This document shows, one piece after another, positions 27,028 through 37,100 of a stretch of 64,000 nucleotides of DNA. Where the stretch lies: the NCBI RefSeq assembly GCF_947494025.1, contig NZ_CANLTQ010000010.1, positions 1-64,000 of the forward strand, read 5' to 3'. A program made the position numbers and the translations under genes. This stretch comes from an uncultured Jannaschia sp. GTDB lineage: Bacteria; Pseudomonadota; Alphaproteobacteria; Rhodobacterales; Rhodobacteraceae. The notes under the pieces were generated by a model. That model was not told the origin of the DNA. It ran no database searches and saw only the letters and a list, made by a program, of their open reading frames with translations. The stretch's first letter is position 1. Each line of letters begins with the position of its first letter.

Positions 27028-27912
27028 ATGGCACAGATGGACCGACTGCTTTTCGGCGACAACCAGTTCTTCGGCATCAACCACATGTCCGAGGAGAAGG
27101 CCCGCGCCCAGGCCATGCGCTTCCAGGAAACGCAGGCGATCATGGACGTGCTCGACGTGGCCTACGATGCGGGCATCCGCACCTTCGCCTGCACCACCCA
27201 CGACCGGATCGCGCAGGTCGCCGAACGGGTGCGCGCCGACCCCGCGCGCTACGCCGACTTCACCTTCTACCCCTGCATGCCCTACGCGCACAAATACGCC
27301 AACGCCGTGACCGAGCACGGGATGATGGGCGCGCTTCGGGAATTCATGCCGAAGGACGGCCTCTTCGCCACCGCGCTGACCGGCGCGCGGACGCTCGCCA
27401 CCAAGGAGGTCGAGGGGATCGAGAAGGTCCTGATCGACATGGAGATGAAGATGTTCCGCGGCACGAAGACGCCGGTCATCTTCATGCAGAACGTCTTCGT
27501 CGACCTCCTGCTCGGCATGGGCTTCACCCGCGCCTTCCGCATCTTCCACGACCACGTGAAGACAGAGTACGGCGCCGAGCCCGGCTACATCACGATGAAC
27601 ATGCCGATGCTTCTCGACGCGCTGGAGCGGGAAGGCATCGAGCGGCCGATCATCTGCTCGAACATCAACAAGATCGGCTTCCGCATGTCGGGCGGATACG
27701 ACGCCTATCTCGACGCGTTGCGCTCGGGCCGGGTGCGGGCGATCGCGATGTCGGTCTATGCGAGCGGGGCCATTCCCGCCGACGAGGCGATCCACTGGAT
27801 CTCGGAGCTGCCGGGGGTCGAGTCGATCCTGTTCGGCGCGTCGAGCGCAGCCAACATCCACGGCACCAAGGCGCTCGTGGACAGGTATATGGGCCGGGAG
27901 GCGGCGGCGTGA
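27028..27912 (+). CDS. Aldo/keto-reductase-like TIM-barrel protein of polysaccharide operon
   Basis: 294 residues. The start LLFGDNQFFGINHMS, the strand AYDAGIRTFACTTHDRI, CSNINKIGFRMSGG near 210 and the end LPGVESILFGASSAANIHGT follow the strand order of aldo/keto reductases, including the late SILFGASSAANI-type coenzyme segment. However, the usual catalytic D-Y-K-H tetrad is not clearly present, so it may not be a normal reductase. The role is unknown; position between a sugar dehydrogenase and a WecG/TagA transferase implies sugar metabolism. It starts 2 bases after the upstream stop, and its stop overlaps the next start (TGATG). Confidence 0.7.
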   Translation: MAQMDRLLFGDNQFFGINHMSEEKARAQAMRFQETQAIMDVLDVAYDAGIRTFACTTHDRIAQVAERVRADPARYADFTFYPCMPYAHKYANAVTEHGMMGALREFMPKDGLFATALTGARTLATKEVEGIEKVLIDMEMKMFRGTKTPVIFMQNVFVDLLLGMGFTRAFRIFHDHVKTEYGAEPGYITMNMPMLLDALEREGIERPIICSNINKIGFRMSGGYDAYLDALRSGRVRAIAMSVYASGAIPADEAIHWISELPGVESILFGASSAANIHGTKALVDRYMGREAAA

Positions 27913-28709
27913 TGGATGGCAGCGGCATGAGGACACCCCCCCGCCTGCGCGCGTTGCGCGAGGTGAAGATGCTCAACGCGCATGTCCACGACGTCTCCAT
28001 GGACGAACTCGTGCGCGACTTCGACGAGGGGCTTCTGCTCACGCTGCATGTCGACATGGCGATGAAGCTGCAGAAGGATCCGGACTTCCACGCGATCCTG
28101 TCGGAATTCGACGTGATCACCTGCGACAGCCAGATCATGTATTTCGCGACGAAGTTCCTCGGCACCCCCGTCCGCGAGCGGGTGTCGGGGTCGGACTACT
28201 TCCCGCGCTTCTACATGCACCACCGCGACAATCCGGCCATGACCCTCTTCATGCTGGGCGGCAAGCCTGGCGTGGCCGACGCGGCGGCGAAGAACATCAA
28301 CGCCAAGGTCGGCCGGGACTTCGTGGTGGGCACCTACGCGCCCTCCTTCGACTTCGAGAGCGATCCGGCCGAGATCGACGCGATGATCGACGCGGTGAAC
28401 GCGTCCGGCGCCACCGCGCTGCTCGTGGGGCTCGGCGGCGGGCGGCAGGAGAAGTTCATCATCCGGTATCGGGACCGGATGCCGGGCGTGAAGCTCTGGC
28501 TGCCCCTGGGCGGCACGATCGACTACGAGTCGGGCTCCTTCGCGCGGCCGCCGAAATGGATCACCGAGGGCGGGTTCGAATGGCTTTACCGCCTGCTGAA
28601 GGAACCCCGCGCCCGCTTCCACCGCTACGTCATCCACGAGCCGCCCTTCCTTTGGGCGGTGCTGAAGCAGAAGCTCGGCCTTTACCGCGATCCGTTCGCG
28701 AAGCGGTAA
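27912..28709 (+). CDS. WecG/TagA/CpsF family glycosyltransferase (GT26)
   Basis: 265 residues. The family pattern is present: CDSQIMYFATKFLGTPVRERVSG near 74-97 (usually DG-x-G-x-x-x-a, RV-x-G), then TLFMLGGKPGVADAAAKNI, the GATALLVGLGGGRQEKFI block and VKLWLPLGGTIDYESGSFARPPKWI near 193-217, then GFEWLYRLLKEPRARFHRY. GT26 enzymes add ManNAc(A), mannose or glucose to undecaprenyl-linked intermediates in enterobacterial common antigen, teichoic acid linkage or exopolysaccharide synthesis. ATG at 27912 overlaps the previous stop; a GTG one codon upstream is also possible. It ends the operon started at 25910. Confidence 0.92.
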   Translation: MDGSGMRTPPRLRALREVKMLNAHVHDVSMDELVRDFDEGLLLTLHVDMAMKLQKDPDFHAILSEFDVITCDSQIMYFATKFLGTPVRERVSGSDYFPRFYMHHRDNPAMTLFMLGGKPGVADAAAKNINAKVGRDFVVGTYAPSFDFESDPAEIDAMIDAVNASGATALLVGLGGGRQEKFIIRYRDRMPGVKLWLPLGGTIDYESGSFARPPKWITEGGFEWLYRLLKEPRARFHRYVIHEPPFLWAVLKQKLGLYRDPFAKR

Positions 28710-29152
28710 GGGCGGGCGCGCCGGTCAGATCGCGCAGCGTCGACGTCCTTTGCGGACACGGGCAGACGCTCGCAAGCGACCTCTCCTCCTCCCGTCATCG
28801 TCCGGCAGGCCTTGCCGTATCGGCGATCTCCGCAAAGCACGCATTCGGCAGTGTCGGTCGTCTGGGCGGCAACGACGGAGAATGCGAATAACGAGAAGCC
28901 TCTGCCGCATGGAAAGCACTCCGGTCGGATGAGGCATCCGGTCCTCCAGCCCGCGGCGTTCAGGACGGCCTTGATGGTCGGGGGCCAGCCCGGACGGTGC
29001 CGATACTTCGGTTCGAACCTCATGAATTGAAAAGGGTGGTACGGTCACTATCGCACCCCCGGATTGGACGATCCAAGCCGGTCCGGATCGATCGGTGAAT
29101 TCGCATACAGTACCGGCAAGCCCATCCTCGCCGGCCTCGGAGACAAGATTTC
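28710..29152. other. Intergenic region, no supported gene
   Basis: 443 bases between the WecG-like gene and the next GT4 gene, both rightward. Small frames here are not protein-like. The last 100 bases, which are richer in A and T, may contain a promoter for the GT4 gene. No terminator with a T-run was found. Confidence 0.4.
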
Positions 29153-30361
29153 ATGCGCATCGCATATATCCTCAACGCCTATCCGCAGCCCTCGCACAGC
29201 TTCATCCGGCGCGAGATGCAGGCGATGGAACGGCGGGGGCACGAGGTGGTGCGGCTGGCCATGCGCCGGCCCGATGCGCCGCCGGTCGACATCCGCAACA
29301 CCCGGGAAATGGAGCGGACGCGCTACGTCTTGAGCGAGGGCGGCGCAGCGCTCCTCGCGGCCGCGACGCGCCAGGCTCTTGCCGGGCCCGCGCGGTTCCT
29401 CGGCGCGCTTCGCGCCGCCCTGGCGATGGGGCGGCGCTCGGAGGCGGGCCGGTTGCGCCATCTCATCTACCTCATCGAGGCCGCGCGGGTTGTCGAGCTC
29501 TGTCGCGAGGCCGGGGCGATCCACGCGCATGCGCATTTCGGGACCAACTCCGCCGCCATTGCCCGGCTCGCCCGTCTCTTGGGCGGGCCACGCTACAGCG
29601 TTACCGTACACGGACCCGAGGAGTTCGACGCACCGCGCGCGCTTTCGCTCGACGACAAGATCCGCGACTCCGCCTTCACCGTGGGCGTGAGTCAGTTCGG
29701 ACGCAGCCAACTCTGCCGCTGGGCCGATCTCGGGGACTGGCCGCGGCTCGCGGTGATCCATTGCGGCATCGAGCCCGATCCAGACGCTGCGCCGGCTCCG
29801 TCGCCTGACGGGCCGCTGCGGCTCGTCTCCATCGGTCGATTCGTCGAGCAGAAGGGACAGATGGTCCTGATACAGGCCCTCGCGCGCATTCGGGACCAGC
29901 ATCCAGACGCGCATCTCGTGCTTTTGGGTGACGGACCGCTCCGCCCCGATCTTGAACGCGCCATCGCTGAGGCAGGGCTCGGGTCGATGGTGACGCTGAC
30001 CGGGTGGGTGGACGAGATGCGCGTCAACGCCGAGCTTTGCGCCGCGCATGCGCTGGTTATGCCGAGCTTTGCGGAGGGCTTGCCGATGGTCGTCATGGAG
30101 GCGATGGCCGCAGCGCGGCCGGTCGTGACCACAGCGATCGCGGGCATTCCCGAGCTTGTCGATCACGGACGGACCGGCTGGCTGGTCCCGGCAGGCGACG
30201 CGGCAGCGTTGGCGGCGGCTCTGTGCGAGCTCGCGGAGATGCCAGCGGCGGCAAGGGTGCGGATGGGCGAGGCAGGCCGAACCCGGGTCCTCGCGCGCCA
30301 CGACATCGACGCCTCGGCCGAGCGGCTGGAGGCCCTTGTCGAAGCCGCAGCGCGATCCTGA
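29153..30361 (+). CDS. Glycosyltransferase family 4, colanic-acid-type
   Basis: 402 residues. N-terminal GT-B pattern MRIAYILNAYPQPSHSFIRRE, then AHAHFGTNSAAIARL near 125 and SVTVHGPEEFDAP, a block characteristic of colanic acid WcaL/AmsK-type transferases. The C-terminal domain has RLVSIGRFVEQKGQ near 226 and the retaining E-x7-E segment EGLPMVVMEAMAAARPVV near 308. It adds a sugar to a lipid-linked exopolysaccharide intermediate in the cytoplasm. The start at 29153 is the first codon that gives a complete strand beta1. It converges with the GT2 gene at 30389 with only 27 bases between stops. Confidence 0.92.
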   Translation: MRIAYILNAYPQPSHSFIRREMQAMERRGHEVVRLAMRRPDAPPVDIRNTREMERTRYVLSEGGAALLAAATRQALAGPARFLGALRAALAMGRRSEAGRLRHLIYLIEAARVVELCREAGAIHAHAHFGTNSAAIARLARLLGGPRYSVTVHGPEEFDAPRALSLDDKIRDSAFTVGVSQFGRSQLCRWADLGDWPRLAVIHCGIEPDPDAAPAPSPDGPLRLVSIGRFVEQKGQMVLIQALARIRDQHPDAHLVLLGDGPLRPDLERAIAEAGLGSMVTLTGWVDEMRVNAELCAAHALVMPSFAEGLPMVVMEAMAAARPVVTTAIAGIPELVDHGRTGWLVPAGDAAALAAALCELAEMPAAARVRMGEAGRTRVLARHDIDASAERLEALVEAAARS

Positions 30362-30388
30362 TCGGACGGACCGATCACAACGACTGGA

Positions 30389-31231
30389 TCAGCGGCCCCG
30401 GGCCCAGCCCTTGTTCAGGCGGCGCGTGAATTTGGCCGACAGCATCACCGTGCTGTAGACGGCGAAGCCGACCGGATCGCTCAGTCCGAACCGGACGAGC
30501 TCGCCCAGCCCGGGACGGCGCTTGTCGTCCCTGGTCATATGCTCGGGGAACCTTTGCGCGATCTCGGTCACGCCCGCATCTTGCCGGCGCCGCACGCGCA
30601 CGAGGGGGGCGAACCCTTCGATCGCGGGCCACACGAAGGTCGCGGGAACGATCCGGCGCTCCTCAGGAGCAAAAGACAGGCGGACGAACGTGTCGTCGGA
30701 GATGATGTCGGGGAAGTCCTGCCAGCGCTTCCGTCCGGCCGCATTCACTGCATAGACGCCGAAGCCCGGCACGCCCTTGGCAACGAAGGGCAGGCGCTTC
30801 CAGAACCGGATATAATGCCGCGTCACGTGGGTCCGGGGAGGCGCGATGACCGCTTGGCCACTGGCATAGCCCGGGGCGGGGCCGTCGAGGCTTCGCTGCA
30901 GCTGCGCGATAAGGGCAGAGGAAACGGTCACGTCCGCGTCCACATAGACCCGCGTTTGTCCCGTCGCGACCACATCGCCTGCGGTCAGCGCGGCGGCCTT
31001 GTTGCCCACGGGCAGATCGAGAACTTGTAAGTTCCAGCCGACCCGGGTGGCGGCGGAAGTGTGGGCGCGCGCCCGCGCGACCGTGTTGTCGGAGCATCCG
31101 TTGGCGACGACGACGACCTCCGCCCCACCATCGACCGGATCGGATGCCCAGAGACTCCGAAGGCAATCATCGATATGATCGGCCTCGTCGTGAGCCGGTA
31201 TTATAACGCTGATGGCGCAGGAGAAATTCAT
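30389..31231 (-). CDS. Glycosyltransferase family 2
   Basis: 280 residues. GT2 motifs are VIIPAHDEADHI near residue 10, VVANGCSDNT near 41 and the metal-binding YVDADVTVS near 96. A conserved ISDDTFVRL near 176 supplies the ED-like catalytic base region. It has no strong membrane anchor apart from a weak hydrophobic segment near residue 258. Such enzymes make beta-linked sugars in exopolysaccharides. ATG at 31231 is preferred over a GTG three codons earlier. It is monocistronic and leftward; the region to its right holds its promoter. Confidence 0.88.
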   Translation of the reverse strand: MNFSCAISVIIPAHDEADHIDDCLRSLWASDPVDGGAEVVVVANGCSDNTVARARAHTSAATRVGWNLQVLDLPVGNKAAALTAGDVVATGQTRVYVDADVTVSSALIAQLQRSLDGPAPGYASGQAVIAPPRTHVTRHYIRFWKRLPFVAKGVPGFGVYAVNAAGRKRWQDFPDIISDDTFVRLSFAPEERRIVPATFVWPAIEGFAPLVRVRRRQDAGVTEIAQRFPEHMTRDDKRRPGLGELVRFGLSDPVGFAVYSTVMLSAKFTRRLNKGWARGR

Positions 31232-31598
31232 ATCGTACACGAGAAATCCAACGATGCCGGGGAATGTCGCTCTATCTAGAGACTACGGGATGGCAAATAT
31301 TAACGAAATGATTGCCCTCACTTCAACGAAGTGATCAAGCCTGAACTTCGCGACAAAAAATATCCGCAAAGATACACAGAGTCTTCTTCTATTCTATATG
31401 CTTATCATATGTTAACCTTCTCGGCATGGCGGGTCGTTCCGCGAGGCGCAGGGCCGAGGTTTTGGGAGAAATCGGCTTTCGGACGCTGCCGCCGATTGAT
31501 CCTTCAGCCTTCGCGTATTCTCTCCAACCTTGTTCTTAATTAGGGATCGGGCGGCTTCCGACGAGCTTTTCTATTGTCGAGTTTTGGCCACCCGGCTT
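31232..31598. other. Intergenic region, AT-rich, no supported gene
   Basis: 367 bases between two leftward genes. The part at 31280-31430 is clearly AT-rich, contains ATTAACG and a small hairpin (TCACTT/AAGTGA at 31318-31334), and probably carries the promoter of the GT2 gene. No clear T-tailed terminator for the GT61 gene was recognised. Confidence 0.4.
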
Positions 31599-32660
31599 TC
31601 AGGTGCGGCGGCCGTTCTTTCCTTCCTCGTGCAGGTCTATGAGGCGGAGGAGGTTGGCGACGTCGACGCGGTAGCCGTCTCCCTCGCGGACGGCGACCGT
31701 GGTGGCGAGCTGTCCGGGGGTGTGATCGATGAAATCGGCGAAGATGTTGTTGAACCGGTCCGCCGGGTTGATCGTCACGTGCAGCGCGTCCCGGCGCGAC
31801 GCGAGGAACAGATGGTTCCAGTGGCTCCCCTCCATCGCGACCGTGACGGGCGTGCCGGAGACCGACCGCAGGATGTGTTCGAGCGGATCCGTCGAATCGA
31901 CGATCGCGAAGCCTCGGGCCGACAGGGCCCGGACGACCTCGTCCTCGTTCAGGAGCACGCGCGCCACGCCGGTCCGGCCGCGCCGGATGAACGCCCCCGG
32001 AACGCCGACATCGCCGAAGAGCCCCTGAACCCGCGCCTGCAGACGCTCGAGACGCGCCGCCCGCCCGGCATTCTGCCCCACGTCCCGGCAATAGGACATC
32101 TCGTCGAAGACCACGTAGTCGGCCTGCAGCCGTTCGACCCCCAGCAGGTCCACGTATTCCCGGGCATGCGACCAGGCGGGATCGGAGGGGAAATACAGAT
32201 CCTCGTGCGGGCGCTTGAGATAGCTGCCGATCAACCCGTCCCGGATCCAGTGACCGAAATATTGCTGGGTGATCGGGCTCGCCGCGAAGAAGCCGCTGGG
32301 CCGCCGTTCGATCCGGGCGGACATCACCTCGGCGTAGCGCACCGGTCCGGAGCGGGCGAAGCCCTCGTGCGTCGTGAAGAAGCCGAACGGCGTGGCCAGC
32401 ACGTCCCGGAACACGTATCGAACCGTGGCCTGGTGCACGACGTCGCGACCGTCGATGATCGCCCATTGCGTCGCGAGCGACGTGGCCGCCTGCGCCCGCT
32501 CGACCTTGGCGCGATCCTCGTCGAGCATGAGGACGGGCTTGGAGAACGCCGTGCTGGACGGGTGTTCCTCGATGACCTCGATCGCGGCGTCTGCGAGCCT
32601 GGGCATCCCGAATCCGACGCGCTTCGCGATCTGGCTTGCGACTGGACGGAACCTGTACAT
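31599..32660 (-). CDS. Glycosyltransferase family 61 (DUF563-like)
   Basis: 353 residues. It has the family order FGHWIRDGLIGSYL near 163 (the conserved His-Trp block), FIRRGRTGVARVLLNEDEV near 253 (usually Y-I-S-R followed by N-E), and VTVAMEGSHWNHLFLA near 298, which corresponds to the GAHGAGLTN block though the Gly/Ala residues differ. GT61 enzymes occur in bacterial capsule and exopolysaccharide clusters. The start at 32660 follows AAAGG and gives MYRFRPVASQI; upstream codons look non-coding. It lies 159 bases downstream of the VPLPA-CTERM gene on the same strand and may be co-transcribed with it. Confidence 0.85.
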   Translation of the reverse strand: MYRFRPVASQIAKRVGFGMPRLADAAIEVIEEHPSSTAFSKPVLMLDEDRAKVERAQAATSLATQWAIIDGRDVVHQATVRYVFRDVLATPFGFFTTHEGFARSGPVRYAEVMSARIERRPSGFFAASPITQQYFGHWIRDGLIGSYLKRPHEDLYFPSDPAWSHAREYVDLLGVERLQADYVVFDEMSYCRDVGQNAGRAARLERLQARVQGLFGDVGVPGAFIRRGRTGVARVLLNEDEVVRALSARGFAIVDSTDPLEHILRSVSGTPVTVAMEGSHWNHLFLASRRDALHVTINPADRFNNIFADFIDHTPGQLATTVAVREGDGYRVDVANLLRLIDLHEEGKNGRRT

Positions 32661-32819
32661 CGGTGCGGACCTTTCGGGGATCGTGGGGCACGCATGTCCT
32701 GCACGAGATTTGCGATGCGGGACAGAGTATCGGGACTGAACGATCCGGGAAGCCGGCGCCGGAGAGCGGCTGTGGGCAGTCGCCGGTCCCCGAACGGCGT
32801 CCGGGGCCGGCGTCATGCG

Positions 32820-33422
32820 TCAGACGCGGCGTTTCAGGAAGCCCAGGCCCGCCATCGCGGCCGTGAGCAGCAGGCCCGCGGCGGGAAGCGGGACCGGCGA
32901 CGGTGCGGGGGTTTCGACGACCCGGAAGCTGGCGGTCCCGGAGGCGGGCCTGCCGGCTTCGTAGAGCCCCAGAACATAGGTTCCGGCGTCGAGCGTCCCG
33001 AACAGGGAGGTCGACCCGTCGGGGCGGAACATCGCGCGCGACCCGTCGGCATCCGCGCCCGCGATCAGGCTGCACCGGCCCGAGACCGGCGCCAGGGCGG
33101 CATCGTCGCAGAAATCCCCCTGCGTCGTGAGGCGCGTGTCGTCGCCCGAGCGGTAGAAGGCGAGGCCGGTGACTTCGCCATCCGCGTCGGCGGGCGCGAA
33201 GCCGGTGAAGTAGACATCGAACGAATCCACCGTGGTGAACTCGAAGAACCCGCTGGCGGGCGTGCCTGTCCAGACGAAGTCCAGATCGACGACCGAGGCG
33301 CTCTGCGACACGGTCTGAACGCTCATGTCCGCGGTTGTGCCCGTGTTCGTCACCGTCGCCGCCGTTGCCGGTGCCGCCAGCGCCAGCGCCAGCAGGGCCG
33401 CGGAAGCTCCAATCATGTTCAT
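32820..33422 (-). CDS. VPLPA-CTERM sorted surface protein
   Basis: 200 residues. An N-terminal signal peptide (MNMIGASAALLALALAAPATA, cut near AATA) is followed by a beta-rich domain of about 140 residues with one CDDA/RC pair that may form a disulfide. It ends in the sorting tail SPVPLPAAGLLLTAAMAGLG and FLKRRV: motif VPLPA, membrane segment, basic end. This is the VPLPA form of the PEP-CTERM system found mainly in Rhodobacterales, in which an exosortase cuts the tail during export; such systems co-occur with exopolysaccharide loci. No exosortase gene is in the window. The middle domain resembles pre-peptidase-type or DVUA-like beta-sandwiches (ends SFRVVETPAPSP). Start at 33422 has AAAGGA upstream. 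Confidence 0.92.
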   Translation of the reverse strand: MNMIGASAALLALALAAPATAATVTNTGTTADMSVQTVSQSASVVDLDFVWTGTPASGFFEFTTVDSFDVYFTGFAPADADGEVTGLAFYRSGDDTRLTTQGDFCDDAALAPVSGRCSLIAGADADGSRAMFRPDGSTSLFGTLDAGTYVLGLYEAGRPASGTASFRVVETPAPSPVPLPAAGLLLTAAMAGLGFLKRRV

Positions 33423-34114
33423 GTTCCGTCCTTTCGTCATGAAAATGTCAACGCTCCGGATTTGAAGAGATCTTTATCTTTTGAAAAGCCGGAATCTTCC
33501 ATTAGGGTTAACGCCGGGCCCGGCCGGCATGTCCGACGGCGCGTCCAAAAAAACAACACGAGGCAGTGGAATATTCTCTTTACCCTAGGTTAGAATTGAA
33601 GGCGCCCGTCAAGACGGGGCGCCCCGGACCGGTGACGTGATCAGGGACCTGCCGACAGGGTGGGAAAAACCTGTTGTCTTTACGCGATCCAATTCAACGT
33701 AAGCGTGCGAAAGCTTGCCTGGCGGAGTCAATCCGGTTGCCGGGTATCAGAGCATTCCGGTTCTCCAAAATAAAATAACGTCGTCTCGAGATGCCGGGTA
33801 AGCGTGCTCTCGAACAATATTCTGAATGACGTTAAGTCACTGTTGGAACCGGACGGATTACCAAAGGTTAACTTCTCTTAATTTCTTGTTGCGAAGCTTC
33901 GACCCAGTTTATAGCGTGCCACTCGTATGCTCTTTCGGAGCACGAATGAGGGACGGATTGCAGAGTTAATAAGTTGTTATTTGATACGTAAATTTAACGT
34001 GGTGAACACGGAACTAGGTCGTTTCATCTGAAAGTTTCCCGAAGGTGATTTCGGGGAAATCATGTATCGTGACGCTTTGAAACTCTCGGCCGATATTTTG
34101 CCGGAGAACTTCAA
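33423..34114. other. Divergent regulatory region between VPLPA-CTERM gene and giant gene
   Basis: 692 bases without a gene, much richer in A and T than the flanks. It has several TTAAC/GTTAAG elements (33505, 33831, 33866), a GC palindrome GGGGCGCCCC near 33617, a possible promoter for the giant gene (TTGCAG at 33958 and TGATAC at 33982, spacing 18), and a leader hairpin CCCGAA/TTCGGG at 34038-34055. The giant gene has GGAG 8 bases before its ATG. The length suggests complex regulation of both surface proteins. Confidence 0.45.
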
Positions 34115-37100
34115 ATGCCTGTTTCCAACAATTTCGCGTCCAGCGCTCTCGATCTCAACGGCAAGGTCTCCCTGACCCAGCCCACGGCGCTCGTATGGGG
34201 CCCGGACGGACGGTTGTACGTCACCGAGAATGGCGGGCAGATCAACGTTCTAACGGTGAAGTTCGGGGACCCCGATCCGAGCGACGACGACAACAGCGTG
34301 TCCTTCTTCGTCGACGCGGCCGAAACGCTCTCGCTCGACATACAGAACCACAACGACGACGGCACCGAGAACAGCAACTCGAGCCGGCAGGTCACCGGCA
34401 TCGACGTCACCCGGCAATACGACGCCGACGGAAACCAGCTCTTCGTCGACGCGTCCGGCAACCTGACGACCGAGGCGAGCGGCAACACGCCCGCCGTGAC
34501 GATGTACGTCACCTCCAGCGACAAGCGGATCGGCGCGGGCGGCAGCGGCAACGACGCAGGCCTCGACACCAATTCCGGCGTGATCACCATGCTCGAGCAG
34601 ACCGGGTCCGACAGCTGGGACCAGGTCGATATCGTCCGCGGTCTCCCCCGGTCGGAGGAGAACCACGCGACCAACGGCCTCGAGGTCGTTCAGGAGCTCG
34701 ACGCGCAGGGCAAGCTCGTCTCCGAGCGTGCCATCGTGGCGTCGGGCGGAAACGCCAATACCGGCGCGCCGTCGAACAACTTCGCCGGCCAGCAGGAGCA
34801 GCCGCTTTCCGCCGCGATCCTCGAGGTCGACGTGACCGGCCTCCGGGCGCTCGGCGTCTCGACCGACGCGGACGGGCGTGCCTTTGTCCTCGATCTTCCC
34901 ACGCTCGACGACCCGACCCGCAGCGGGGCTGCGGACAACAACGACCCGAACGGCGGCAATGACGGCCTGAACAGCGCCAGGCTCGACTATGACGGGCTGG
35001 TGTCGATCTACTCGCCCGGCTACCGCAACGCCTACGATGTCGAGGTGACCGAGGACGGGCGCGTCTGGACCTACGACAACGGCGCCAACAACAGCTGGGG
35101 CGGGCGCCCGGTCGGGGAAGCCGGCGATAACGACGGCACGACCGACTTCGCGCAGGACGGCGACTACATCGCCACGAACCTCAACAACGGCGACGGCAAT
35201 TCCAGCGACGACATCAACGCGCACGGCAACTGGAACCCGTCGAACAACGACAATTTCCACGAGATCACCCGGTCGGACGACCTCGACGGCGGCGCCCTGT
35301 CGGTGGGCGGCAACGGTCCGGTCGCCACCTATACGGGCCCCGACGGCCTGACCTACGTTTATGGCGGCCACCCGAACCCGACCCGGGCCGAGGGCGCGAA
35401 GGCGGGCCTGCTGTTCTCGCCCAAGGGCGGCACGGACGACGCCTATCTGCTGGTCTCGAACCAGTCGAGCTATGGCGAGGGCAGCGACGACCACGCTCAG
35501 GTGACGGCCTGGATGACCGAGGTCGAGGCGAATTCGGGGGCGGTCGGCACCGGCGACCTGACGAAGAAGGTCCTCGCCGTCGAGCCGGGCGTCGAATACG
35601 ACATCTATTCCTTCACGGACGGCTCCGGCATGGCGGTGCCGTCGGGCGGCGCGGCCCCCGCGGGCGGCACGCTGCTCGGCCAGGCGGGCCTGCCCGCCGA
35701 CATCGCCGACATCGTCGACTGGGTGAACCCCGTCGAGGGCGACTACCGGGAGGCAGGCCGGACCGACGGCGCGCTCGACAGCGGCAAGGGCTCCATCAAC
35801 GGTCTCGCCGAGTACACCTCGACCATCATGGACGAGGGCGGCGTCAAGATGTCCGGCGCGGTCATCGCCAGCGTCTACAACGGCGGCGACCTGATCATCA
35901 TGGGCCGCAACGCCGACGGCTCGATGTCGAGCACCGGCGGCACCAACGCCACGGCCGCGGACCGCGCGGTGTTCCAGGGCGCGGGCCAGCCGCTCGGCCT
36001 CGCCACGCTCGGCGACGACTTCGCGGAGCGCGGCCTGAGCCAGCCGTTCCAGGGCTCGGTCTGGTCGGCCGTCTACGGCCAGAACAACCAGGGCGGCTAC
36101 ACCGTCCATATCGAGATCCTGCAACCCGCCAACGGCAAGGTCCCGCTCGCCGGCTCGGAGATCGTCGATCCCGACGACTGGGATCTCGACGGCGTCGACA
36201 AGTACAACGACCCGTTCGAGTACAGCGCCGAGAACGGCATGGCGCTCGCGGCCGGCCAGAAGATCGTGCTCGACTTCGATCCGCAATCGACCGAGTTCAA
36301 CGGCACGCTCGCGGGCAATACCGGCCTTCTGGGCGCGGCCCTTGACGGGCCGGGATCGCTGGCCGGCCCGCTCGCGGGGGGCGCCGGCACCGACAACCTC
36401 CAGGAGGTGGGCGCCACCGCCAACCAGGACGCGCGGACCGGCACCTATCTCGACAATTCGGGCGATCTTCTCGCCTCCGGCGAGCAGGCCGACGGGCTCT
36501 ACGACATCGCGGGCAACGTCATCCCGGGCGGCAACGCACCCATCCTGCAGATCAAGGAGGTCGTGCCGGGCACGATGGTGGGGCAGGGCAACACCGCCCG
36601 CGACGCGCTCCATACCGGGTTCCGCCCGGCCGAGGACGTGGGCCGCGTCGTCGCCACGGTGACGGTGAAGAACTGGGTCGCCGGGCAGGCGGTCGCGGAC
36701 GGCCAGCTCGTCGGCATGGTCTACGGGGACGGCACGCAGTCGAACTTCCTGCGCCTCGTCTTCGGCGAGGTCGACGGCCAGCCCGGCCTCGAGGTCGGCT
36801 ACGAGCTGGGCGACCAGAACTACGCGACGCTCGCGAAGGTCGCCGTCCCCGGACTCGCCGCCTCGGATCTCGGCCTGATCGACCTGCGTCTGGAGATCGA
36901 CATCGACGACGGCTACGCGGTGCGGGCCTTCTATCGCCTGGGCGAGGACGACACGCTGGGGCAGACCCCGTTCACCGAGATCGGTCTCGGCGACTTCACG
37001 CTGCCGGCGGGCGTCCTGCAGGACGTCCTGACCGGAGCGCACATGATCGGCGACGGCGACACGACATTGTCCTCCGGCGCCGCGATCGGCGTCGTCGCCG

